Part shown: positions 27,281 through 46,696 of the stretch, one piece after another
Layout of the letters: each line of letters opens with the position of its first letter
How positions within the stretch are numbered: position 1 is the first letter of the stretch
Assembly: GCA_003508835.1 (NCBI GenBank)
Contig: PUFA01000202.1
Coordinates: forward strand, 1,178,001-1,242,000
Source: Eonycteris spelaea
Lineage: Eukaryota; Chordata; Mammalia; Chiroptera; Pteropodidae
Direction of reading: 5' to 3'
DNA length: 64,000 nt
Program-made: the position numbers and the translations under genes
The notes under the pieces: generated by a model
Seen by the model: the letters and a program-made list of their open reading frames with translations, nothing else
Told to the model about the DNA's origin: nothing
The model's database searches: none

Positions 27281-27599
27281 TCTACTTCAGCTGAACTTTA
27301 CATACAACCAGGGCTTTGTAAATCTCCCTTTTTCTTCCAGCAAAACCCTACTCAAGCTTAAATTCTTCCATGAAGCTGTCCTGGGCCCCTCCAAGTAGTT
27401 TGGGGGCTCTGACTCCCTCTGTCCATAACTTAATAAATTATATTTGAATAGCTTATCTATACAACTAACTTCAGTAAACGTTGACACTTTCACCTTTTGT
27501 TGGTAACTAACAGCAATCCTGCTCACGCTTCCCGGCTCCATCCAAAGCCACCTCCTCCTCTGACTCGTTCGCAGACACCCACAGAGAGAGGTCAGCTCA

Positions 27600-28120
27600 T
27601 GATGCTGATATTCTCTCGTCACGGCTGCGTGCCCCTGTGTCCCCGGCTCCCTTCCTCTCCTCCCCGGAAACCTGGGACGGGGCCTACCCGTCTCGAACTT
27701 CCCCTGCAGGACTTGAAGCTGCGCTTTATAATGTGGCCTATGTCCGGGAAGCTCCGGGAGCGACAGAGCCCTTCGGAGACGTCCTCTTCGGCGGACCCGA
27801 CGGGCGTCAGTCCACCGGCCCCGGCTCCGCCCCTTCCGGGAGCTCTTTCGGACCCGAGCACCTAAGACGGACGAGCGGGTGGGCGGGGGAAAGAGCCGGT
27901 CCCGCCTTCCTCCGCCCAGTCCCTGGGTCCTAGCGTCCATCGGAGAGACGCCGGACGTCCGCGCAGGCGCAGGGACGCACTTGGCGCGCACGACGCACGC
28001 GCGAGGCCGAGGTCGCCCGGGCCCGGGGGCGGGGCTTCCGGCGCAAGGGCGGGACCCAGCGGGGCTCTCGCCCGCTTACTGGTCCTCGTGCTGACGGACT
28101 GGAGAAGGAACCGCTAAGAC
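27600..28120. promoter_or_regulatory. CpG island at the position of human FALEC
   Basis: Dense CpG block with GC boxes (gggggcggggc near 28,025) and ETS-like cttccgg sites. It starts about 1.4 kb beyond the ECM1 stop codon. In human the lncRNA gene FALEC begins about 2 kb past ECM1 on the same strand, so this is its expected promoter. That is inference from position only. The 234-codon open frame on the minus strand here lacks any protein similarity I recognise and is likely compositional. Confidence 0.5.
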
Positions 28121-29393
28121 GCTGCCTGATCAGAAACAGCTATCGGGGCAAAATACCAATGAATAAATAAACAAAAGGGTGTGGAGGAGGAGAGGCGGGA
28201 GTGGTGGTGCTGTCTTGGGAGATGTTGGGGTTCAGCTTGTCCCTGGCTGGGGCAGGACGGTGGGCTTCGGTTCACCCTGTTCCGCCCTAACCGGGACCGG
28301 GGAAGTCCCTCTCTCTGGACTGTTGTCCTGGCAGCGGAGTCACAGCTGACTCGTCCCCACGGGACCCGAGTCTTCATTCTGCTTCTTTCAGCTCCGGTTT
28401 CGGGGGGAGGGGGAGGGGTGGGCAGCCTCAAAGGCCTGGAGACTCCCGCTATCCTGTGGTCCAGCTCAGGTCTGGCAGCTACGGCCGCCACCCCTCGGCA
28501 TTGGCGCGACGCTCTCGGAGCTGGCCTCCCTGGTTCCAGCCTGGCTGGCCGCCGGCTAGACTTTGTAAAAGACAAATCTGAACACATCCTCTGCCTGAAA
28601 CCGCTGGTGCCCTCGCGGGCGAAGGCGCCAAGAACCACTTTAAAACCTGTGGACGGGGCATTCGTGATGAGCTCCCGCTTATCTTTCCAGCCCCATCTGG
28701 GAAGTACAAACACCACCAAAGAGTCAGGCCCTTTCAGCCTTCGTGCTTCTACAAGAGCTGTCCCGCCTGCCCGGGCAGTACCTCTCCCCGTGCGCCTTCT
28801 ACTTCTCTCCCAGGGAAGATCTGACCTCTCCTGGGGCCTTATCCAGGGCACCCGTACTGTCCCCTGCCCTACTCCCACCTCTGGGCCCTGAGCTTATGGG
28901 CGCGCTGGAAGCCCTATACCACTCCACTCCTCACACCTGCTGGGCTCCTGGAATGCGAGCGACCTCATGGAAGGGACTGTGTATCCCTGTCTAGCAGTGG
29001 ACATCCATAGTTCAATAGATGGATAATGAAGGAATCAACGCATGGTCTCAAAGAATCAAAGGTGAAGATTAAAATATATCAGGTAGGGATGGCTGTGTCA
29101 TTTGGAGGGCTCACCAAAAACATGAACCATATCTTTTTTGTCTCTGAATCCTGATAGGTAGCTAACAAGGTGACATTCCTTTTTAAATGTGAATAAATTC
29201 AAGATGACAAATAGTGAAGTTAAGCCATTTAGTTATGGTTCCATCACAGCCTGTGGAACATTTCTGCTCAGTCAGTGGGGGCAGGGCGGTGGACCTCAGG
29301 GACCCATCTCTGAAGAAAATCCCAGCAGGTTTAGGAGGGCGTGTTTGCATTGTAAGATGTTACAGAGAACGAGCATGCCAAATCCCAGAGGTG

Positions 29394-29399
29394 TTTACT
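29394..29399 (-). terminator. ECM1: Possible ECM1 poly(A) signal
   Basis: The variant signal AGTAAA lies on the minus strand about 75 nt past the stop codon. No canonical AATAAA is seen close by. Human ECM1 has a short 3' UTR, which fits. Confidence 0.35.
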
Positions 29400-29471
29400 G
29401 TCATGAGTGTTCCAGGAGGGTGGGGTGGGGTGGGGTTCCCCCAATCCGATCCTCCAAGGCTCTGGGGTGAC

Positions 29472-29702
29472 TCACTCTTCCTTGGATTCAGGGGTGGGGC
29501 TGGTATTTGTTCCCCGAGTTGGATTCTGCTCCCCCTGGCCCTTGGTTTCCTCAACTTCTCCAGCCACTAGAGCCACATTCCTCAGATAATTAGTGTTGAA
29601 GCAGTTGGTCTGTTCATCCCCAACATTCAATTTACAGCAGAAGGCAGAGTCTCGCCAGAAGTTACGTCGGGCACCACAGAGGTCATCGATGAAGGCTGCT
29701 TT
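29472..29702 (-). CDS. ECM1: ECM1 last coding exon and stop
   Basis: 231 nt including TGA at 29474-29472. Encodes [24 protein letters not shown] and the end TPESKEE (human STSEPKEE). In frame. Confidence 0.95.
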   Translation of the reverse strand, partial: KAAFIDDLCGARRNFWRDSAFCCKLNVGDEQTNCFNTNYLRNVALVAGEVEETKGQGEQNPTRGTNTSPTPESKEE

Positions 29703-32700
29703 CTGATGGATGAGAAGAGTAAAGCAGCGATCGATGGGGGATGGGGTTGCCAGAGGTCAGGCCTGGATACTTGGGTGCCCAGAGTACCCCTTCCCTCGGC
29801 TTCTACTGCTCTCTGCCTGGATCCCTTCTTGGGACCCAGAGACTGCACGGCTGCCGTGCACAACTAGATTTCCTGTGACGGACAGATGTGCACATCCAGA
29901 AATGCCCAAAGCCTGAGACCCGGTGAAGGCATCGTAGGAACTTAGTGATGGGGAACAGGTCAGGTCAGGAATGAGGACTTCTGGATCCAAGGCAAAAACC
30001 TCCCCCACTATCCTCACTATTTCTGTGGGCTGGTTTGAGGTACTGAAGGAGGAGAAGGCATGGCCTGTGGTTCCAGCCACCTCCCTCCCTCCCTCCCCGC
30101 ATTCCTGTGGAGACTGTGACTCTTCAGACCCACGCTCACCTCTTCCTCGGCACAGCAGGCCTGCTCGGGGGCTGGCAGGTCACAGCAGCTGGCAGTCATG
30201 TTGCGGATGAGCCCAGGAATATGTTTACTGTATTGGTGGGAAGGAGGCGGGGTCAGGGCCTTCGGGAGAACCCCCAGGCAGTAGAAATGGTGCTTGGAGA
30301 CCAAGATTTTGCTCCTCCCAAGAGAGCCCCTGAGGTGGGGGGAGGTTTTGGGAAGGGAAGTGAGTTGGGGAAAAGCTGGGCAAGACTCACTGTTTGGTGA
30401 GAACTTTTTGGTTTCCACAGAGATAGCCCATGAGGTTGGGGGTGACTCGGCTGAGGTCAATGGTCAAGATGTCCCGGTCATAGTAGGGGAAGGGAGCCCG
30501 ACGGGCAAAGCAGTCGTCGCGGGCAGGACTGGGCGGGTAGTGACAACATGAGTGGTGACGGGTCTTGATGCTCAGCTCCTGGTCACAGTACCTGTCGAGG
30601 GCGTCCTCCCACTGCGGGCGGACGAGAGGGGGTCAGACGCCCGGACACCTGGCCCCTCCCTCCTGCCCCTCTGCTTCCCTTGTCGCCCCACGCTGTGAGG
30701 TGAGTGACTGTCAGCCCCAGATGCCAAAAGGGAAGGGCAGAGAACTGGAGGGTGAGGAGGCAGCTGGGCGTGTGGGCTTGGGAAGGCGGGGGCTAGAAGC
30801 ACAGGTGAAGTTCGGAGCCGGCCATGGGACGTGAGCTGGAATGGCAGACGGAGGGGGTCAGGTGAGGTCAGAGCTGGACGAACGGACGGCAGACAGGTGC
30901 CCATGCGGGAACGTGGGTGGACGAGGCTAGGGGTGCAGGACGAAGGCTGCAGACGAACAGGCTCTGATGACGAACACAACGCGCGGACGGACGTTCACAG
31001 GAGGACGGACGGCTAGACGAGCTCACAGCAGGGAGGCGCGTGGAGGAGCGGACGGGACCGGCAGGTTCGGAAGTCAGAGGTGGGTGGGCGGACAGGCTCT
31101 CGGGGGCCGAGACGCCCACTTACAGCCTTCCAGGCACAGGTGTGGTTGCTCCCCGGCCGGCAGCAGCGCTGGAACTCCCCCTCCAGCCGGGTCAGAGCCT
31201 GCAGCTGCCTTTGGACGGGGTCAGTAGCCGGGAGGTTGCGGGGCACTGAGCGGAAGCGCCTCAGGTGGCAGATGTTCTTGATATTGTCCAGCGTGGGCTC
31301 CCCGGGGGGAAGGGCAGCTCGGGGCCCGAGGAGAGCAGGGGCGGGCGGCCTGAGCAGGCCCGGGGCTTGTACTGTGGCCGGGGAGCTTCCTCCTGGAAGC
31401 AGGACAGCCGAGCCTCCCCCTGCCGTCTGCAGCACCAGTGGGGTCGGGTCTTAACCGAGAACTCGGCCTCACAGAACTGGGTCATTGCGTCCTCCCACTG
31501 GAGCAAGAGGGGTGGGTCAGCCCAGCGGCCACTGTGCGCCCTCCTGTCCTCCTCCCAGGCTCCAGGAAAGGCCCCCGGGCAGGTGGATGAGGAAGCAGCA
31601 GCGGCTGGCCCTGCCCTCTGGCACACTGGGGAGTCCCAAGAGAGGGCCGACGAGAGGGACCTGCGGTTCCCGCACACCCAGGCCCGGGCCCCCAGCCCTT
31701 AGAACGCACACGTCCTGTCTGGGCTTCACAGGACACCCCCAGGATCACGAGCCCAACCCTCACCACGAGTTTGCGCAGTCCAAGCGGTTCACATAGTTCT
31801 GACAGCGGCAGCAGCGGGAATATCCCGTCTCCAGCAAATTGAGGGCATCGCCCTGGCGACTGAGGTGGGAGTGGCCAGACTGTGGCAGGTTCCAAGGGCC
31901 GTACACCACGTGCTGACGTGTAGGAAGGCAGATCTGGTCCACGTTATCCGGGGAAGGCCGCCCAGGGGGGAAGTCGTCCAGCCGGTGGCCCCAGCCCCCT
32001 CGGGGTCGGCCCTGTGGGCAGTGCTGGGCTGAAGTCGAGGACTCAGGCTCTGCCGGAACATGGTGCGTGGAGAGAGCTGGCTCTTCTAGAATGGGGAAGA
32101 CAGCGAGGAACATGTGGAGGGACAGAGAGAGGCTGGATGAGTTGGGAAGGATACAGGGAGAAGAAGAAGAAATGAATTTGAGGCTCTCACCTTCAGATTC
32201 AGTGGCTGAAAGGAAAAGAGACTTGAGTCATGAAAGACGTCACCCTTATAGACCCCCCAAATCAAGACTGCTCCCTGCACTGCTTTCCAAGGCTTGGGCT
32301 CCCTGCCCCACTCCCCGGGGTCCTGAGCACTAAAGCAGGGCGACAGACAGACAGATCACAGCTGTCACTCACCGTCTTGCTGCTTATGTGGGAAGGTCTC
32401 CTTCTGAACTGGCAAGTGAGAGTCTACTGGGTAGAAAAGATATTTGAGGGTGAGGGGGGACCTGGCCAGTTCCCATGCATAAAAAGGAACTCGACCCAGA
32501 AGCAAGTAAAAATAAATGCTATTTTTATGCCATTTAATCTCAGAACTTTATAAAAATAAGTATTATTCCCCCCAACCAAGGCTTGGGGAGGTAACTTACC
32601 CAAGGTTACACAGCTAATGAGTGACAGAGCCCCAAGGCCACAGGCGGGTGGGAGGGGAGGTGGAGAGGAGAGGGAGTCACTTACGTTCCTTCTGCTCGAT

Positions 32701-34690
32701 AGGCAGGTGGGGAGCAGGCATCTCTTTCTGGAGGGGTATCTCTTTCTGGAGGGGTATCTCTTTCTGGAGGGGCATCTCTTTCTGGATGGGTATCTCTTTC
32801 TGGAGGGGTATCTCTTTCTGGAGGGGCATGGCTTCCAGAGGGTGCAGATGATCCTGTGCATGGCTTCCTGAAGCAGAGGGGGACCCCGAGGGTGAGGGCG
32901 GTAAGGAGCAAGGGTCGCACTGAAGGCAGTAAGACCTCAGTGGGCCGGAGGCCAGGCAATGGGCGAGCACCCACCTTCCTTTCTCACGGAGAGTTGGAGA
33001 GGGGGCAGCTCTTCCTCCTGGACAAAGCGGGCTTCCTGCGAGGGGGGGCACTACAGAACGGGGGAGCCGTGAGTGCACCTCTGCCCACACCCGCCAGGGG
33101 CGGGCTGAGGGTCCTTTCCCCTCCCAGGCTGCAGAGGGGCGTGGGGGGGGCGCTGGTGTGAGCTGAGAAGGGTGCGGGGTGGGCTTACCTTCACTCTGTG
33201 CCTCAAATTGAGGGCCATGCTGAGGGGTGTCAGGCTGATCCACAGGGAGGACAGGGAGGGCTCGGGTCCGGGGTGGGGACGGGGGTGCGGCATAGCCCAC
33301 TAGAGGCAAGAGGGGAGATGGTCAGAGCCTATAGTTCCTCCCTGGGCCCCGGTCCCAGCCAGTCTCTCAATCTCTTACCTTCTTGAAGGTACTCTGGCCC
33401 CAGCTCCCTCTGCCCTGAAGCCGTGGAGGCTGGAGTGAGGAAGGACAAGTCAGGGGTGGTTCTGAGGGGCCCTGCCTGGCCCCCAGCATGGGATGAGGAG
33501 GCAGTAGAAGTCAAGAGTGGAGGAAAGACAACCAAGACACCAGAACCCCCTCTGTATTGCTCCTGTGACATGCCCCACATCCGCCCCCAACACACCTAGC
33601 TGCCAACCACTGCTTCTGAGAAAGCCTGTGATAGATGCTCCAACAGTCTCACCTTACCGGACTCAAAGCCATGGAGCCCCCTGGTCTGGGCCTAAAGGGA
33701 ATGTGAGGATGGGCGGGGGTGGGGGGGATGGAGGCCCTCATCTCTGTCAGCATCTTTCCCCCAGTGCTTCTGGGCTCTCCTGTCCAAGGCCTCTCTGCCA
33801 TGACGCTTCCCTGAATCTCAGAGGAAGAAGTCCCACCCTTAAACTGGTTGGAGCCTCACCTGTCCACTTCTCCCCCAACGCTCCTACTGTCGCCCCTATA
33901 AACACCTTCGGCCCTCTGCTCAGGAGCCCGCCCAGAAGCCAAAGTGCTTCCCCTTTAGCTAGTCCCAGACCCTCTTTAGTTTAGGGCTCAGTTTAGGAGC
34001 GGATGAACCAGGCCATGGCAAACCGTCCCACAGCCATGGGGAAAGGAAGGGCAGTCGCAGAAGAGGATCCAGGAGCGACAACGAGGCGGAGCCTTACAGA
34101 GATACAGGCTAGATCTGTGATGCTCTCAACAGTTTCCCTCAGCAGCGTTTTTGCTCAGCGTCCAAGCAGATAACGTGTGTGCTAGGCAGAGGGTGGCTGT
34201 ATCTGGTCCCCTGTGGATGGACACCCTCTCAACTCCTAACCAGGCAGTGAGTCAGTCAAGACTCTCTGGTCGTGAGCAGCCTGGGGGGCCCCTTCTTCCT
34301 CCGCCCTCCCTAGTAGATCCCAGATCCGTCCCCTTCAGAGGACTGCCACTCTGTGAACCTGCCTCCTCCCCACCCCCCAGGGGTTGCCCTTTGACACCAA
34401 TTTTGTGCTTCTTGGCAGTAATCTCTAGGGACCATTTCTAGCAGCAGCAAACTGGCTACTTCCCTGAGCTCCTGGCTCACCCTCCCGGAGCCCAGGCCCA
34501 CCTTGGGCCTCCCCAGAAACTCACCCTATTGGTGATGAGCCACCTCGGATGACTGGACCCAGGCCCCAGGCCCATGCTGTCCAGAACCCCTTCCCAAGTG
34601 CGACTCCAATCCCAGCTCACCTTTCTCGGAGGCTACAGAAGCAACAGCCAAACAGGCCAAAACCAAGGCCGCTCTGGGCATGGTCCCCAT
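29472..34690 (-). CDS. ECM1: ECM1, extracellular matrix protein 1 (spliced, complete)
   Basis: Secreted glycoprotein of skin and other matrices; it binds perlecan, fibulins and MMP9 in human, and its loss there causes lipoid proteinosis. Exons on the minus strand: 34690-34621, 33429-33379, 33299-33189, 33050-32975, 32867-32685, 32426-32373, possibly 32205-32191, 32085-31764, 31497-31124, 30611-30391, 30227-30140, 29702-29472. Order in the protein: signal peptide, Pro/Gln-rich N-terminal region with a hexapeptide repeat, then albumin-like double-loop domains marked by paired cysteines (SRCC, HWCC, QRCC, HSCC, ASCC, AFCC). N-glycosylation sequons NHT and NMT are present. All introns before exon 6 are phase 1. 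Exons 4, 6 and 7 each carry a frame-breaking indel; the same kind of break occurs in TARS2 and RPRD2, so I treat them as sequence errors. With them repaired the protein is about 575-600 residues (human 540), longer because of the repeat. Confidence 0.95.
30140..30227 (-). CDS. ECM1: ECM1 exon 9
   Basis: 88 nt. Encodes [20 protein letters not shown], then [10 protein letters not shown]. Contains the N-glycosylation sequon NMT. Acceptor ccaatacag, donor GAAGAG|gtgagc. Confidence 0.95.
30391..30611 (-). CDS. ECM1: ECM1 exon 8
   Basis: 221 nt, starts in phase 0 with [12 protein letters not shown] and ends NQKVLTK plus two bases. Includes [16 protein letters not shown], the albumin-like cysteine pair. 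In frame throughout. Confidence 0.95.
30870..31030. repeat. Degenerate GGAC-rich minisatellite in ECM1 intron 7
   Basis: Repeated ggacgaac / ggacggac / gacgaac motifs at irregular spacing on the plus strand. Intronic. Confidence 0.5.
31124..31497 (-). CDS. ECM1: ECM1 exon 7 (one base missing)
   Basis: Encodes [20 protein letters not shown], then WCC and onward to NHTCAWKA, matching human. The frame changes at LPFPPG: the C run on the minus strand at 31301-31310 is one base short. Human exon 7 is the exon skipped in the ECM1b isoform. Confidence 0.92.
31764..32085 (-). CDS. ECM1: ECM1 exon 6 (one base missing near 3' end)
   Basis: Encodes a segment ending [18 protein letters not shown], then [16 protein letters not shown] and GYSRCCRC, very close to human. 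The last codons should read AKLV before the phase-0 junction to TGG. The sequence tgcgcaaactcgtg lacks one base, so the exon ends out of phase. Donor GTG|gtgagg. Confidence 0.92.
32191..32205 (-). CDS. ECM1: Possible ECM1 microexon (15 nt)
   Basis: A strong tract and acceptor (ttttcctttcag) is followed by CCACTGAATCTGAAG and a strong donor gtgaga. It is phase 1 at both ends, so inclusion would add only ATESE. Inferred from splice signals and phase only. Confidence 0.4.
32373..32426 (-). CDS. ECM1: ECM1 exon 5a (optional exon)
   Basis: 54 nt, phase 1 at both ends, acceptor ctacccag, donor GACG|gtgagt. Encodes [18 protein letters not shown]. Mouse Ecm1 has a related stretch (IVQKEVKPHTLAGQ) at this place; the main human form lacks it and a longer human isoform includes an extra exon here. 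Probably alternatively spliced. Confidence 0.75.
32490..32640 (-). repeat. MIR SINE (antisense) in ECM1 intron
   Basis: Contains gaggtaacttacccaaggtt and acacagctaatgagtgacag, an inverted MIR tail. Confidence 0.65.
32685..32867 (-). CDS. ECM1: ECM1 exon 5 with six-copy hexapeptide repeat
   Basis: 183 nt, phase 1 at both ends. After a conserved HPLEA it encodes six copies of P-(L/I)-Q-K-E-(I/M), then LPIEQKE, which aligns with human HPNEQKE. Human has about one clear PLQKE unit. Acceptor ctgcttcag, donor GAAC|gtaagt. Confidence 0.92.
32719..32829 (-). repeat. ECM1: 18-bp coding tandem repeat, six copies
   Basis: Six nearly identical 18-bp units (CCCCTCCAGAAAGAGATA type on the minus strand). 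They differ at an ATA/ATG position and one CTC/ATC change. Multiple-of-three length keeps the ECM1 frame. Confidence 0.95.
32975..33050 (-). CDS. ECM1: ECM1 exon 4 (frame broken at a C7 run)
   Basis: The exon clearly matches human in the frame [17 protein letters not shown], then SVRKE. Its length is 76 nt, whereas phase 1 to phase 1 needs a multiple of three. The break is at a run of seven C (minus strand) at 33042-33048, next to the acceptor. It could be one extra or two missing bases. Skipping this exon would keep the frame. Confidence 0.85.
33189..33299 (-). CDS. ECM1: ECM1 exon 3
   Basis: 111 nt, phase 1 at both ends. Begins [10 protein letters not shown], identical to human, and ends near [11 protein letters not shown]. 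In frame throughout. Confidence 0.95.
33379..33429 (-). CDS. ECM1: ECM1 exon 2
   Basis: 51 nt, phase 1 at both ends. Encodes [16 protein letters not shown], aligned with human TATGQRQLRPEHFQE. Acceptor ctcactccag, donor GAAG|gtaaga. Confidence 0.93.
34621..34690 (-). CDS. ECM1: ECM1 exon 1, signal peptide
   Basis: ATG at 34690-34688. Encodes [19 protein letters not shown], then ASEK. Human starts MGTTARAALVLTYLAVASA. Donor AAAG|gtgagc, phase 1. Confidence 0.95.
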
Positions 34691-34832
34691 CTTGGGGCAA
34701 GGACCAGTTGGTGGCCACCCAGGAGGTGGGTCCCCACAGGCAGCTCTAGATTGGAAGGGCCGGGCTGCTGGAAGCCTGCTTCTCTGGTTGCTGTCAGGGC
34801 TGTTGTGAACTCCTGGGCCGGTTCCTTCCCTT

Positions 34833-34888
34833 TTTTATATGGCCAGGCGCCACCAGCTCCCGCCCCCTTCAGCTTCCGGCCTGACTCA
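34833..34888 (-). promoter_or_regulatory. ECM1: ECM1 promoter: TATA box with AP-1, ETS and GC-box sites
   Basis: On the minus strand ATATAAAA occupies 34840-34833, giving a predicted start near 34,805. Immediately upstream lie a GC box (34860-34867), an ETS site ccggaag (34879-34873) and a perfect AP-1 site TGACTCA (34882-34888). Tight clustering of these sites fits regulated epithelial expression. Confidence 0.7.
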
Positions 34889-35270
34889 GTCCAGCCACTC
34901 CTCCCCAGCTCAGCCCGAAGCCTCCCGGACAGGATTGAGAGGAATGGGGGTAATGAGAGGTGAGCATTCTTCCAACCCCAAGAAAGACTGATCTGAGAAT
35001 CAGGGAGCAAGAGGTGTCTGAGAGCTTATTTTGTGCCTCAGTTTCTCTGTTTGCATGTGGAGAAGGGGTCTGGAGTCTGCTGAGCTGGGGCTGGGAAACA
35101 GGGCGCCAAGGAGCTGAGAGTGGGAACAAGATGGCCCCCCAGGGGCCCCTGACCAGGGAGGGGCCCGACCGCTCCTTTTCAGTTTCCCCGACGCCCTGGG
35201 ATGAGAGGGGGAGATAGGGTCAGGCGCTGGGAGGGAGAGGGGAAGACACATCTCCAGTAGCTTCAAGCTT

Positions 35271-35276
35271 TTTATT
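35271..35276 (-). terminator. TARS2: TARS2 poly(A) signal
   Basis: AATAAA on the minus strand about 170 nt past the TARS2 stop codon. Cleavage near 35,255 would leave only about 450 bp to the ECM1 start site, as in human. Confidence 0.75.
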
Positions 35277-35447
35277 TTTAGCTTCGCGCTCCTCACACCC
35301 AAACAGCTCCAGCTTCCCCCAGACCAAGGCTCTTTCCGAGTTCTCGGGGGTCTGCAGACTCTGGGTTTGGTCGGTTGGGTTGGCCCCTCCTGTGCTGAGG
35401 GAGGCTGGTGGCTCCTGCAGGTCTCTGTGACATCGACGTCCAAAAGC

Positions 35448-45574
<10,127 letters not shown>

Positions 45575-45790
45575 GTTCCTCCAGACCGGTGCCTACATGC
45601 TCAAATGACCGTCTCCTCCTTCACCGGATTCTCATTGGCTTCTGGCCCAGCAACCCCCATGCCTATTGGTTCCTACAGCTGCCATTCCGGCCTGGGACCA
45701 CCTCCAGGAACTCCGAAGAAGTACACCCCACACAGCAAGAGCAGCGGTGTGGGAGTTCCGGCTGACCGGAAGACCTAAACTGTTACACCG
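45575..45790 (-). promoter_or_regulatory. TARS2: TARS2 promoter
   Basis: Upstream of the start codon lie two CCAAT boxes on the minus strand (ATTGG at 45634-45638 and 45665-45669) and ETS-like ttccgg / ccggaag sites near 45,754-45,775. No TATA box. This is a housekeeping type of promoter. Confidence 0.6.
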
Positions 45791-45994
45791 GCAATCGCGA
45801 GACCCGCAGTTTCAGCCCAAAATTGGAAGAAGGTGTCCTGCGGCTTTGAGGGCAGGACAGGGGTCGGAAAACTTCGAGAGAGAGAGTGGGAGAAAAACGG
45901 ACGGAGAAAGGAAATCAGTCATTTCCTTTTAACCATAAGTTTTCTTTTACACAGTCTTTGCTGGCAAGTAGAAAACATTTAAGAGCATAGATTT

Positions 45995-46130
45995 GGAACT
46001 AGACAGACGGGGTGTAAAATCCTGGATCTGCCTGCCATTCACTGTGCGATTCGGGTAAATGATTTAATTCGGTCTATGCTTCAGTTTTCTCATCTACGAA
46101 ATGAGAATAATTGTTGAGGTAAATTTTATG
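45995..46130 (+). repeat. MIR SINE
   Basis: agagcatagatttggaacta, tcctggatctgcctgccatt and cagttttctcatctacgaaa follow the MIR consensus. Confidence 0.7.
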
Positions 46131-46696
46131 TAAATAACTAATATACGGCGTGGTACAAGATAATGGGCAAATAGCGACAAGCTATTAGAATAAAGGAATG
46201 TAACAGTTTAAGGTCCTGGACAAAGAATCTGCAGAGGGCACTTCTTGGAGTCCCTTCGTACTCATGGTGCTTAAAAAGGACCTAAGAGACTTCTAAACCT
46301 TACAGATGAGGACTTCAAGGTCAGAGAAGATAAATGATCTAAGGTTAACTGCTGATGCCAAAATCAGTGCAAGTCTCATATTCTTCTACCACACGAGGCT
46401 TTTGCCGGTAATAGAATTTACTCCCAATATACTCTCCCATCACTTCAGAAAGGGACACATGACCCTAGAATCTGAGCTCTGATTCTTATGCAAGACCTTT
46501 GCCTCTCATTCCCATTTTAACTCAACTTCCTTTATTCTTTCTCTTCCCTCCCCCGCTATATCTAGGACACAGGACTGGGTATATTTATTTTATACTGTAA
46601 AAAAATAGAAACATGGTCCGGTTTGCAGCAAAGTATGAAGGGAGATGGACTTGGGGCAGCTGAGGGGTTCTCAGTAATTCCCATTAGTCCCCTCAC

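Noticed and set aside
27287..27991. 234-codon minus-strand open frame in the CpG island
   Set aside because: Arg/Gly/Pro-rich start typical of CpG islands, no recognisable domain, and no splice context. Better read as a non-coding promoter region.
32617..32871. Plus-strand repetitive open frame (EGYLFL-type repeat)
   Set aside because: It is antisense to the ECM1 exon 5 tandem repeat; any 18-bp repeat gives periodic open frames.
32681..32974. Alternative ECM1 frame giving a PPERDT-type repeat
   Set aside because: It requires the exon 4 break to be real and then ends at a stop in exon 5a. The frame with PLQKE joins conserved sequence on both sides.
29472..34690. ECM1 as a pseudogene
   Set aside because: Splice sites, cysteines, start and stop are intact. 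The only damage is of the same small-indel type seen in TARS2 and RPRD2.
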